This document shows positions 26,706 through 37,845 of a stretch of 64,000 nt of DNA, piece by piece. The notes beneath the pieces were generated by a model. It worked only from the letters and a program-made list of their open reading frames with translations. It did not search any database and was not told the DNA's origin. This DNA is from Medicago truncatula. Lineage: Eukaryota > Streptophyta > Magnoliopsida > Fabales > Fabaceae. The first letter of the stretch is position 1. Every line of letters starts with the position of its first letter. Position numbers and translations under genes: made by a program. The stretch covers positions 38,336,091-38,400,090 of the forward strand of contig NC_053044.1 in NCBI RefSeq assembly GCF_003473485.1, written 5' to 3'.

Positions 26706-27173
26706 TAGATTTTTGAAATCACCTTAAATAGTTTGTTTACTAATGGTGTCCTATTGTCAATTGTCGTCATTTTCATTTAATATTTTAATCCTTTCTATCT
26801 CATATTCTTTGAAATCGTCGAAGTTTATTTATAAAAAATATTAATCATGATTTAAAAAATTTTGATTGTGAAAAATCCTTCGAATAAAGTCTTAAAGCCT
26901 TAAAAAGTCAACAATCACAGTCTTTTAAAATCAATAAAATAGATCCCCTTAAACCTGTTAAATATTAAGATCAAATAAGCTCTGCATGCGAGTGATGAGC
27001 ATGTTAACGAAAAGTTGTAAAAAATTGTTTTTGGATTCAGGACATGAATTTGGCGATCAATTGGTTTGGACTTGAATCTAAATATAATGATTGGTTTATT
27101 CTCAACAAATCTCTCATTAAAATGATCAGCACATGGTTCATAAGGTTTGAATCAAATACATACATTTAGATCA

Positions 27174-27944
27174 GGTGGCTGTTCACATGGGAAGGTATAA
27201 AACCTTCCCACCATGGGAAAATTTGTTTTAGCCATTAGATTAATTTGGAAACACCATCTTATCATACACTTGTAACACTGTATTATTTCTTTTACACCTC
27301 CCACCACCCTTCTCTCTCCTCCCCACCACCAACAACATCAAAACACACCACCAATTCTCCTCCCACCACGCCAGTTTTGCAATAGCTTGAATGACACAGG
27401 TCTTCTCAAACAGCTCTCATTCATGAATCTCCGAGTATCTTCTCCAACATTATAGTTTTTTAATTAATTTTTCATATAATTTTCCTTGCCACTGCTTGTT
27501 TTATAAGGTTGGCAGGAACCTTTTGTTTGGTTGTAACAGCTAGCTCTTTTAGCACTTCCGGTGCTTAGCACTTTTGATTGATATGATGGGTAAATCTGCA
27601 ATTTTATTACTTGTGAGTAGATTTGGTGAAGAAGAAAGTTGGATGTTTTTGTGAGAGGTGTGATTTTGAATTGCAGTGGAAGAGAAATGAAGGTAAGTCA
27701 TGCTTTGGTTCACCCACTTAAAAGGTTTCAATTATTGGTGGTGTTTCTTTGAAGGTGGTTGCTGGTTGTGGGAGATGGAGCCTGGAGGGAGACGGCCACA
27801 AAGCTGGGAGCAAGATGACAAAAGTTTGGAAAGTGAAGCTATTGAGATCAGATGTGGGAGAACATGATAAGCTTTAATAGAAATGCACTATCTTGTGTGA
27901 TCCATGGTGGGAAGGTTTTATACCTTCCCATGTGAAATGCCACC
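27174..27944. mobile_element. Nested Mutator-like MITE (771 bp)
   Basis: Terminal inverted repeats of about 38 bp begin GGTGGC and contain TTCACATGGGAAGG. Each end also folds on itself (GGGAAGGT...ACCTTCCC). TTTAGATCA lies directly before it (27165-27173) and TTTAGATTA directly after it (27945-27953), an 8/9 target duplication of Mutator size. The interior has no transposase. Confidence 0.75.
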
Positions 27945-28060
27945 TTTAGATTATGATAGAGTTTAAACAACAATTTAAAAAAAAAAATAACCCTAAGTGG
28001 GAGATCCTCCTCACTGGTTAATGTAAAAAATCAAAAATAAAATCAAAAATCATGATAGAG

Positions 28061-29237
28061 TTTAGTGTGTCATACGACACTTCCTATCAATTATTGGGAG
28101 ATCCTCCTCACTGGTTAATGTAAGAAATCAAAAATAAAATCTACATAATAATACTGAACTAAATCAAACAAGGAAGATTAAAACACCATAGAAGAGAAAT
28201 CAACAACATAAAAACGAGGCAGTAATGAAGAGCTGCGGCTACTACTGGTTTGCCGGTTTCGGGGATGAGATTTATATAGGCTTATTTAGGGTTAGGTTGT
28301 CACATTTGTTTTTGGGCTTTCTGAGATAGGCTATTAACTGAATGAAACCATGTACATAATTTCTTGATGGTTGCTCTTTAAACCTCCTTTTAAATCATTT
28401 CTCTAAATGCACCCATTCACTTTTCCCCCAAAAGGTCGGATTAAAAAAATTATTTTTAGAGGGCTTTTTCTGTAGTATGAAAGTATACTGTAAATTAATT
28501 TGTAGATTTGTAAATGTTTAGCTTTTGAATTATAGTTATGGAGTTTTAAAAGCTTAATTTCAAAAAAAAATATATTATTTGCTTTCGTAATTAAATTGTA
28601 AAAACTTTAACCATGTTTGAAATTAAGTTTTCAGTTTTCACTTTAGAAGCAAAAGAAAACTTAGTTGATGCATAGTGTGCAATTTGTAAACTTTGAGGTA
28701 GCAAATTCTATTCATGTTCATGAAAAGGAAATAAGACATGAGATAGTTGAATTAGTTTGAAAAGGGTTAATGGAGCTAGAGGTTTTGACTTCAAAGTCAG
28801 ATGAAGGAGAAAAAGATGGCTGCTCATCAGACTTTTTGGATTGCTCATACGTCCTTCAACTAATCGGTCGACATTTTAAGTGTGTAAATTTCGATCGGGT
28901 AGACTTTATCAGAAAATGTGAGTATTAACTAGTATTTGTTGTTTCTTTCTTCGAAAAATCAAATTGTGCCCTCAAGGCATAAGTTAAGTAACCAAAGATA
29001 AAAATATTTTGTTGGAAATTGTCATCTCATAGATACCACATTTTTTCCAGTCTCGATCCTTGGTTGCTTTTACCTTGCGAAGCCAAACGAAATAGTCATA
29101 GGTGGAATGAGGGTTTATTATGAACTCTCAATTTCTTTTAGGTAGTAAACCATTCACAAACGAGAGGAAGTTCAGCGTAGGTAGGTTAAAAAAGGAACAC
29201 CTTAGAAGTCACTTTACTTGTACATGGATAAAGATAT
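28061..29237 (-). repeat. Right arm of the large inverted repeat
   Basis: Reverse complement of the left arm. Just inside it, the segment containing GGAGATCCTCCTCACTGG (28101-28118) is also present as a direct copy at about 28000-28018. The outer limit is close to GGATAAAGATATA. No clean target duplication could be matched to the left limit. Confidence 0.85.
28271..28318 (-). promoter_or_regulatory. Inverted copy of the site II / telo-box / TATA promoter
   Basis: On the minus strand: TGGGCT complement at 28313-28318, telo-box at 28286-28293 and TATATAAA at 28271-28278, with the same spacing as the left-arm promoter. It points left, toward the nested MITE and the snoRNA cluster, so transcripts from the two promoters would converge. 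Sequence downstream of the TATA box differs from the left arm. Confidence 0.6.
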
Positions 29238-29521
29238 ACTAAGACCGTTAACTAACGAGGAATGTAAGGATACAAATGTTTCACCTATTGTAGTTTTAAA
29301 AAAAGTGTTCAATGTTCGTTAATTAATGTTATTATTACTCATGTAATGTTGTAATGAAATTTCAATTATATCATATTTCACGTGCTTTTAATATATTATT
29401 ATGCTCATTTATTGTGTTCATTATTAACCCATGCGAAGCACGATCTAGTTTTTTGTAAGTAATTTAATGGTTAGAAATTCATCACTTAAAATAAATAAAT
29501 AAAATATCTGACGTTCGAATC

Positions 29522-29592
29522 CGACTGCTACATATCTTATGCAATATCCCTACCAACTATAAACTACGCTCACAGAGATAAATTTATTAATA
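29522..29592 (-). mobile_element. tRNA-derived SINE fragment
   Basis: The minus strand reads a degraded SINE head: a GTGAGCGTAGTTTATAGTTG-type A-box region, GGATATTGCATAAGAT, then a B-box remnant (GGATTCGAA). It is related to the SINEs at 1753 and 52913. Confidence 0.5.
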
Positions 29593-29816
29593 CTGTTATT
29601 CATATATTATTATTTATTTATTTTTGTATATTGTGTTAAATTACAAAGTTTAAGGGACATGCACTACACTGCTATCTAATCTTACATAGTAACACGTCAG
29701 ACAACCAATTTTCAAATATATTTGTGATTCGAGAGAGATTTGACAGAAGGCAAGATGGTGATGGCATAACAAAATAAAACAATTTTACATTGACAAAGCA
29801 TCTTTTTTTTTTTTTT

Positions 29817-29948
29817 TTTCAATTGTCCGGTGGCTAGATCACACACTTTATAAGGTGTGAAGAAGTGGAGAATTTGGGGTTCGAACTTCGGCCTCTGCAA
29901 ATATTATCTTTGATAGTTACCAACTGAGTTACACTTACGAGACTTCTC
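29817..29948 (-). mobile_element. tRNA-derived SINE
   Basis: On the minus strand an A-box-like AACTCAGTTGGTAAC is followed by a B box (GGTTCGAAC-type; the plus strand reads GGGGTTCGAAC). The family body follows, with TTCTTCACACC and CTAGCCACCGGAC, ending in a long A-run (T-run on plus at 29802-29820). Confidence 0.6.
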
Positions 29949-31249
29949 GATATTACATAATTACTAACATTTTCAATAATTTGGCCTAAAAAAATAATTT
30001 TCAATAATTTTTTCCGTTTTAAATAATTTAATTATACTTACCTATAAATTCTCTTGACATAAATAAGGACCATTAAGTAAAATAGATTTTCTTGTAAAAA
30101 AAGAATTAGAGTTTAATTATTATAGCACAAGGTAAGATTATAAAAAGTATCACTTATATATATACTATATATGAAGGAAATACATTGGTTTGAGCTGATT
30201 TGTATACCTTTAATTATATCTTTAAATAAGTTTGAATATAAAAATGTTATTTTGTTATTGTCATTCTAGTATTTTGTTATATTATTGATATCATTAAAAA
30301 AAATAAGTATAGTTTTTACGATATGAAATTACAAAATATCTATTATCTACATCTGTAATTTTAAATCAAATCAAAATAATTTTAATCAAAATTTTATAAA
30401 AATTATTGTTCGTAATTTATGTAGTAAAAATGTGGAGACAAACGGACAATGAATGCTTGTATGAACGCTATTGTTAATAATATTATAATACAGAATAAAA
30501 CTTCGAGTACGCTATTATACCACAATACTTAGTCAATTTTTTTGAGAAGTTAGTCAATTATTTATAGATGCAGCAATTTCTATACTTTTGTAAATTACTT
30601 TTTTGTGCAATTGGATATGTATTAGCAGTTAACACTTAGTCATCATTTTTCAAACAAAAAATGCACTTGGTCAATTCTTTGAACATAACTATTTTTTTCA
30701 TTCATATTATACTTTGCACCGAAACACCTTTAAACTGTTACATTCTTCGAACATACTAATCATGCATGGAATCTTCAATCTTTCTAAGGAAAATTGCTCT
30801 ATAGTTAATATGAAAGAATAAATAAATTGATTCTTTGAATTTGAAGTTCACATACAGATTTTAAATATCAGTTGAATGAATAAGTAGTAATACAGAAAAA
30901 AATGATCATTGTCAAATTTTCTGATATAATGCCTTAAAAGAAATATAATAATTTTAAACAGATTCATGCACAACTATTTTTATTTTATTTTTTTTGAGAG
31001 AAGATATGCACAACTATTGTTTATGCCTAGTGATGTTGACTTTCAGTGTATTAAAATCTCCCACTTAGCTGATAGTATTTCTTAATATATTATTATTATT
31101 TTCAGTATTTTGTTTTATTTGATGAGTAAAATAAAAAGTGTTATTCTATTTCGGGATGAAAAGTTCTGTTTGGAATATTTACCAACCAACACAAAACTAA
31201 CGTAATAAATACCAGCACTACCGTTACGCCGCAACACACTAATAAATCA

Positions 31250-34200
31250 ATGGCTCAATCTATTTTCTCATCCACCACATTTTTTCCCTCTTCTTCCTTC
31301 CCTCATCGGCGCCACCTTCTTCCGCCCAATCTCCGAACATCTTCTCCGATTCGCAGAATCACTTCCATTGTCAATGCCACCGTCTCTCCCAATGTTGTTA
31401 CTCCCGTTCAATCTGTTACTCAGGTATGTCATTTTTTTTAAATATGCCAACATTTTTAGGGCTTCTGAATTTATGCGATCAATCTTATATGTTTTGCTTC
31501 ACGAATCGCATGCTTTTCATTGGATTACGTTTTTTGTTCTTCGATTGATTTTTTTTTTTTTTTTTGTATTCTGATTAATGTAGCTAATCGAATCGCTGAT
31601 TAATGGCGTTGATTTATCGGAAGATGAAGCTGAATCATGTGTTCATTTACTCGTGAATGAACCTGATGAAGCTTTGATTAGCGCTGTTCTTGTCCTTCTC
31701 AGAGCTAAAGGAGAAACTGTTGAAGAAGTCAGTACCAACTTTATTTTATTTTATTTTATTGATATGAACCCAATGAATTGCTGATTCGTGGTGATGATTG
31801 AATTATTTTATTATATTAAATGTGTGGATAGGTTTCGGGGTTGGCAAAGGCTATGATGAGACATGCTACCAAGGTTGAAGGTTTGGTTGATGTGGTTGAC
31901 ATTGTTGGTACTGGAGGGGATGGTGCAAACACCGTTAATATTTCAACGGGGTCTTCCATTCTTGCTGCTGCCTGTGGTGTAAAAGTCGCAAAGGTGTGTT
32001 TTTTTTTTTTCATTATGGATTGAAAGTTGAGAGTTTTTGTAATTGTGTGTGATGAATTTGATTGTTCTCTTCTCGCAGCAAGGAAGCCGTTCGAGTTCTT
32101 CTGCCTGTGGAAGTGCTGACGTGCTAGAAGAATTGGGAGTTGTTATTGACTTGGGTCCGGAGGTTAATGCGAATCCCTTTTTTAGTTGTCCTATTTGTTA
32201 ACTAGTAGAATTTCTCAAAAAGTTTTTTTTTTTTTTTTTAAGTGATTAATGTATCTGCGTACTGCTCTATTGAATGTTGACTCTTTTACCCACATGCGTT
32301 TCCAAACACTCGTGTTATTGCAGCCCCACTTAGTGGAATAAGGCTTGGTTGTTGTTATTGTTGATTTATGTATCCGAGTAATTTAATTTTTTCCGTTATT
32401 GCTCATCAGGGGGTTAAAAAGTGCGTGAATGAAGTCGGAATTGGATTTATGATGTCACCAAAGTATCACCCTGCAATGAAGATTGTTAGGCCTGTAAGAA
32501 AGAAGCTCAAAGTAAGAACTGTATTCAATATATTGGGTCCAATGTTAAACCCAGCACAGGCGCCTTATGCAGTTGTTGGTGTATACACAGAAGACTTGGT
32601 AAGTTCCATTCCATCACTGATAAATTTATTGATCTAATCAAGAAATGAGAAAAATATAAGAAATCTATTTGTTCATAGCATTTTCTTGTGAAAGCAGCCT
32701 CATATTTGAAGTAATTGCTTTACATTGAAAACTTTTAGGCTAAACTGCACTTCTCGCCCCCTATGTTTCAAAATGTTGCGATTTTGGCCCCCTATTAAAA
32801 AAAATGGCAATTTTGACCCATTTCATCTCAAAATTGCTGAGAAGACGCCACGTGTCCCAAAAAAGGTGCCATAATTGAAACTTTTTGTAAAGATAAGGGA
32901 TCAAAAAGCATATTTCCCTTATATTAGGGGGTCAAAAGAGCATATTTCCCTAAACTTAGGGGGCGAAAAGTAGAGTTTAGCCAAACTTTTAAACAAGTTC
33001 AACCCTTTTTCCTTTAGTCATATCATTTCATTTTCGCTATTTTTTTCCGTTGAACATTGATTATGAAGCATTTGAGCTTTGCCTTTGAGGTTCTGTCTTT
33101 CTGTTTTTTTCCTTAACAATCATTGTACTTGTATCTTTCAAATGAAATGTAGATTATCAGTTGATTGAATAATTCATCCATATGATTGTTCTGTTCAAAT
33201 TAGAACTTAAAAAATGCGTAGGGTCGTGCTTTTTTGTTGATTTGATAGTAGCAAAATACTGAAATTTAAATGATTGTCAAATCCACAGCATTTGTTTTTG
33301 TTTCTTATGTTTTGTATTTTTCACAAAGGAAAATAAAAAATAGACTGAAGAGTTGAGGATCTAATTCTTTCCGTTTTTCTCCATCTCTGTCATCCCTAAT
33401 AAGCGGTTTGTCTTGGCCTTTTTGATAGGTCTTCAAAATGGCCAAAGCACTTAATAAATTTGGCATGAAAAGAGCTTTAGTTGTCCACTCTGAAGGTTTG
33501 GATGAAATTAGTCCTCTTGGTGAGATCTCTTGCCTGTTTTACATCTCAAAATCGTTTATTTTAAAGAAATTGGTGTCTTAAAATGACTTGACTTTACCTT
33601 CAGGACCTGGTTTGGTGCTCGATGTTACTCCAGGAGGGATTGATAAATTCTCATTTGATCCCTGTAAGCATATGTTAATTTATAGTTTTTTTTTATCTAT
33701 TTCTGTTATGAAGTATATTGATACAGCTCACATGCTACTAATTGGGTGCTGTAATGGATCTTTTACTGGGCATACATACTTTTGCACTCCTCACATCATA
33801 TTGCTTATTGGAACAGTGGATTTTGGCATTCCTCGGTGCAATCTTGAAAGCTTAAAGGGCGGTGATCCAAGATACAATGCAGAGGTTCTCAAACGTATTC
33901 TGGGTGGAGAGAGAGGACCTATTGCAGATGCTTTTGTGAGTATCCTTGTTTTTTTAATCATATTAAAAATCTTAGAGGATGGTATTTTACTGAAATCCAG
34001 TTAGTGTCACATTCTCTATTGTTCTTTCTGCGTCTCAATTTTCCTATAAAATACTGAAATTCATATGTCCTGCATTATTTCTTGGTACTTGAATCACTCT
34101 TTTTGTATGCATTAGTAGTATCATAACACACATTTTGATTATTCTGTACAAAATGCCTAGGTTCTCAATGCTGCAGCAGCTCTCATGGTAAGTGGCTTTG

Positions 34201-34404
34201 TGAGGAACCTAGCTGAAGGGGTGTCTTTGGCGCGTGAAACACAACAATCAGGAAAAGCTCTCAAGACTCTCAACTTGTGGAAGGATATCTCAAATGTGAG
34301 TTAAATTGGATCCTGTATTACCAATTTCATTGCACTCATGTGTTGCTAATTTTCTTTTGCCTCCTTTGTTATTGCAGAAAATAAAAGATGACGCAGCCAT
34401 ATAA
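31250..34404 (+). CDS. PAT1: Anthranilate phosphoribosyltransferase, plastid (tryptophan synthesis)
   Basis: Ten exons (31250-31423, 31584-31727, 31832-31993, 32079-32162, 32410-32598, 33429-33519, 33604-33663, 33817-33935, 34161-34295, 34378-34404) give 394 residues. The protein transfers phosphoribosyl from PRPP to anthranilate, the second committed step to tryptophan, in the chloroplast. Residues 1 to ~55 are a Ser/Arg-rich transit peptide. Key motifs are [17 protein letters not shown], the plant-type [51 protein letters not shown] and [10 protein letters not shown]. These cover the PRPP-binding and anthranilate-binding sites of the TrpD family. The last exon adds only KIKDDAAI. Intron 5 carries a 245-bp MITE. 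Length and order fit the plant enzyme, and no lesion was seen. Confidence 0.96.
32738..32982. mobile_element. 245-bp Mutator-like MITE in PAT1 intron 5
   Basis: Inverted ends GGCTAAACTGCACTTCTCGC and (reverse) GGCTAAACTCTACTTTTCGC are flanked by a perfect 9-bp duplication, AAACTTTTA, at 32729-32737 and 32983-32991. There is no coding capacity. It lies well away from both splice sites. Confidence 0.88.
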
Positions 34405-35074
34405 ATATTCCTGAATCATTTTATGTGAACCAGGTTTAAGTTTTGTAAGCTGCATTCATACAGGAGGGAGTCTGATACTGTACATGTATCGTCAAATAGA
34501 TATACAAAAGTAATTTAAATTAGTATCAGCTGTAAGAGTAGCTATCCTTCAGATCTGTGCAAAATGTAACATTTCCCTCTAGTTTACTGGTGAAATCGTT
34601 GTACGTAATAAGATTAGGGAATGTTGTAACTGTGTTTCATTCAATTATAGATAATAAAAATGGTTTTTTCATCTCGAGAGATGATATGTGTAGCCTATGA
34701 AAATAAATTTTTAAAATCCTGCAGAACTTTATAGTGAGATTGCAACAGATAGTTCAAAATTAATCTGTTTGCCCACAGCCACACACCATTTTCCATTTCA
34801 TTGGAAGCTTCATTTGTGGGAAAAGTCAAACAAATCTAAATAAGGGGATGAGCCGAAAAACTTAATTGTGTTCTCTGAGAACCCTAATAGCCACCCTTCT
34901 TGAAGTTGCTCCGACCACCATGGCGCCAGCTTGTGAAGATGAGCATTAGATCCATATGCTACATCTCAATCTCGTACTGCTGAACTGTTGATTTTCACAA
35001 TCAGAGCAAGTGCGCTGGCAACTTGTGTCAGAAATTGCCTCCATCGCGGCAAGTAAGTTGCCACCATGTCAGCT
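34405..35074. other. PAT1 3' UTR and flank
   Basis: AATAAAA-type polyadenylation signals occur near 34652. Around 34850-34950 a short stretch (GAGAACCCTAATAGCC, then ACCACCATGGCGCC) resembles the leader and start of a gene, but the frame stops after 9 codons. Confidence 0.4.
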
Positions 35075-35227
35075 CCGTCTTCTTGATTTAGTCTTTTGTT
35101 TCTTATAAATAAGGCTAAAGAGTATGTATTATTAATAATGTGGATATCTTGGTCTATCTGATTATGGACTTGTATCATTCTGAGTAACTTCATGTATGAT
35201 ATGATAGGACCCCTATAACAACCTAAG

Positions 35228-35356
35228 GGATTGGGTAGCTCAACTGGTTCGAGCTATAAGGGATTTAAGGAGTTAAAAGTCCAGAGTTCAAGTCCTGGCA
35301 AGGAGAAAACTAACAAAACAATTAACATATTAACATTTGTCATTAAAAAAAAAAAC
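35228..35356 (+). mobile_element. tRNA-derived SINE, tandem copy 1
   Basis: Starts GGATTGGGTAGCTCAACTGG (A box), with B box GAGTTCAAGTCC and a body ending in an A-run. The flanks AACCTAAG and AACCAAGT are the likely target duplication. The corresponding place in repeat copy B (near 43238) lacks it. Confidence 0.7.
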
Positions 35357-35501
35357 CAAGTAAGGAAAAAGAGGTGTGATGCATGGAAGTATGGCCCAGA
35401 CAGTGAAAATGGAAAGGTTTCCATCAACATTCTGCTAAGTTGGCAGTATCATTCTGAGTAACTTCATGTATGATATGATAGGACCCCTATAACAACCTAA
35501 G

Positions 35502-35631
35502 GGATTGGGTAGCTCAACTGGTTCGAGCTATAAGGGATTTAAGGAGTTAAAAGTCCAGAGTTCAAGTCCTGGCAAGGAGAAAACTAACAAAACAATTAAC
35601 ATATTAACATTTGTCATTAAAAAATAAAAAC
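35502..35631 (+). mobile_element. tRNA-derived SINE, tandem copy 2
   Basis: Second copy of the preceding SINE, created by the 274-bp tandem duplication rather than by a separate insertion. The flanks are the same and the sequence is almost identical; the A-run differs by one T. Confidence 0.7.
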
Positions 35632-36025
35632 CAAGTAAGGAAAAAGAGGTGTGATGCATGGAAGTATGGCCCAGACAGTGAAAATGGAAAGGTTTCCATC
35701 AACATTCTGCTAAGTTGGCAGTAGGGATGGTAAGGGCTGTGTGATTCAGGTGAAGGGGATAGTGAGAGAGCTGGTATTTACTGAGATTAGACTGTTATTA
35801 GTTGGGACTTCTTGTTCTGGGTGAGGCTTAGCACTCTCGAATTGCCTTGGGCCATTTGTTTTTCTGGTTTCTGCATTTTCTGCTTTGTAGTTTCAGGATC
35901 CAGGATCTGTTATCACCTTGATATAGGTTTGGATATTTCCCAGTTATAGAGTTTCAGTGCTCTTTTTTACTCATTTCCTGGTGCCTATCAATGCATATTG
36001 CCTTGCATGATTTATTGCCAGTTTC

Positions 36026-37773
36026 ATTTCCCTTTTTTTGATTCACAAGAGTGTTAGAACCGGTAACAGAATTAATAATATCTTCTTTTTGATTCATGAG
36101 TATTAGAACTGGTATAACAGAATTGGTAATATCTCTGATTAACGATCCTTTTCTGATGAATTACAAGGAACACTACCAGAAAACATAGACAAAACATTGA
36201 AACATAATCCTCTGTTTCAGGATAGATAGGAAAACGGGAGGAAACTTTGATTGCAAAACAGGTGGACTAATCCGAGTGGTACCATGGAATTCTTTGCAAC
36301 CTTCAGTGGCTTCTGCATTCTTAGCTATTCTGTATAGTAATTACATGTTGACATCTCATATTGAAACTTTATATTGTAGTGGGAAAAAGTATTAGTCGGT
36401 AGATCTCTGTAAGTTTGCCATTTCTCAGGTATGCATGTCTTAGAAAATGACATCAACAATTTTCCATCCTTACGGTCTGTTTTTAATTCAACTTTAAAGA
36501 TTTTTTCATCAGTCAACCCCACATATTTTCCATCCCCGCACGTTCTCATTGATGTGCTGTCTGCATGAAATCATGGTATGCAGATTGTAAGGAATCTTGA
36601 TACGAACTCCTAATGCACTTATCTGCAAACTTCTAAAAGACGTCTGAAACCTTGACTTCGAGGTTTTTGATGTCTGCCTGACCACATTTGAATGCATTTT
36701 TTTTTTACAATATCAAGGATTGTAATGTGACTATGCTGTAACTGTTTAAATTTTGCTTTTGTGATTCTATAAACACGGCATGGTTTTGAGATATTAGCAA
36801 ATGATTCTATAAACTCGACATGGTTTAAAGATTCTAGCAACTTTACTATAAACTTTGCTAGGATAAACAACCTATTTATGGGCTCATGGCAGAAGAATTT
36901 ATATCATGAAAGCTTATGTTGGATAAGCTATCGCTATCTGTGTTTGGATGTGTACATTTAAAAGTGATTACACAAAAATTAGTGTTTCAATGATTAATTA
37001 TTATAGCTTCTACGTTTGGTGTACCGTGGTTTTTTAGTGGTATTGATGCTCTATGCAGGTTACAAATTGAAATTGAGTTGGTTTCGTGCCTTTTTGTTAT
37101 CTCAAGAAATGTTGCAGGTTATGTCAAAGTTTAAATTGAAGTTCTTTTTGAAGGGGCTACTTCATGTCCTAGTGTGGAGTTTTTGAATGTATGGTCTGCC
37201 AATTAGTTTTATCTTCATGATGTTGTTATAGTGAAGTTCAATATTGGTGATTGGATTGTGTTGTAGCTATCAGTTAAAATAGTATTATCCATATCGGTTA
37301 AAATAGATGTGTCTTCGTTTACACTGTTATTTTCAATAGGACCAAAAGTGTCTATTGATTTACTTAAACCACACCTGTATTCTAAACCCCTATTAAACAT
37401 CATTGAATTGAACCACCACTTTTCCATAGAGCTTTTTCCTCCTATTTACATGAAAATACAATAGATGAATAGTCGTTTAAGTTTTACCTATAAATCCACT
37501 TTTTTTAATAAATCAGTAATAATAATGTTTTTTAATAAATCCGTAATAATAATAACGAGCGAGTAAGTATTTAAATTTATAACTATTTGTAATCTAAAAA
37601 TTAAGTTGATGTTCTATCAATAAATTGAATATTCTATTTTCATAGTTTGTAAATCTAAAAAATGAATTTCTTTAAGAAAAAGAAAAGGTAATCTTTATTC
37701 GGATATACTATTTTCGGGTACTAGTATAGGGTATATTGTTATATTGTAAGGGTATGTTATGAATATATATGAC
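36026..37773. other. Intergenic; no recognised gene
   Basis: Minus-strand open frames at 36325-36549, 36509-36697, 36619-36870 and 37215-37427 have no family features and no supporting splice pattern. A short direct repeat (GATTCTATAAACACGGCATGG / GATTCTATAAACTCGACATGG) lies at about 36763-36825. Confidence 0.4.
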
Positions 37774-37845
37774 CTGGGACGAAAGGATTCAAACCTTCGA
37801 ATAACAGAACCAAAACCCGTCGCCTTACCGCTTGGCCACACCCCA
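37774..37845 (-). tRNA. trnQ-UUG: Plastid-derived tRNA-Gln(UUG) sequence
   Basis: The 72-nt minus-strand sequence starts TGGGGTGTGGCCAAGCGGTA and ends in a CGTCCCAG acceptor strand. The anticodon loop is TTTTGGT (anticodon TTG) and the T-arm includes GGTTTGAATCC. It follows the chloroplast trnQ gene nearly base for base, not the nuclear tRNA-Gln type. The anticodon stem has G-T pairs where the plastid gene has G-C, and the T-loop is TTTGAATC rather than TTCGAATC. It therefore looks like an ageing nuclear insert of organelle DNA and is probably not functional. Confidence 0.78.

Larger units (their letters stand above)
29246..31249. other. Intergenic with SINE fragments and a possible Helitron end
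   Basis: Apart from the two SINE-like pieces listed separately, it holds a Helitron-like terminus near 29425-29449 (short hairpin CATGC-GAA-GCACG, then ATCTAGT) and AT-rich sequence. The last ~100 bases are the probable 5' UTR and promoter of the anthranilate phosphoribosyltransferase gene. Confidence 0.4.
35075..36025. repeat. Interspersed repeat copy A, carrying a SINE and a 274-bp tandem duplication
   Basis: Collinear with 43085-43612 inside the PX gene. Shared landmarks are GTCTTTTGTTTCTTATAA, AATGTGGATATCTTGGTCTA, TTAGCACTCTCGAATTGCC and CCTATCAATGCAT. Between TGATAGG and CCTATCA it resembles an LTR, but no target duplication was matched because both flanks are also shared. Copy A has an extra SINE and is tandemly duplicated over 35172-35445 and 35446-35719. 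Confidence 0.7.

Noticed and set aside
24121..29237. Classical Mutator element with long terminal repeats
   Set aside because: No 9-bp duplication could be matched at the outer limits (CTAAGAT near 24108 and CTAAGAC near 29238 are only suggestive), so it is reported as an inverted repeat instead.
31268..31453. Minus-strand frame opposite PAT1 exon 1
   Set aside because: Antisense shadow of the transit-peptide exon.
34966..35193. Minus-strand frame MKLLRMIQVHNQIDQDIHII, similar to one at 42991-43206
   Set aside because: The similarity is explained by the shared interspersed repeat; frames diverge and stop at different places, so it is not a conserved gene.
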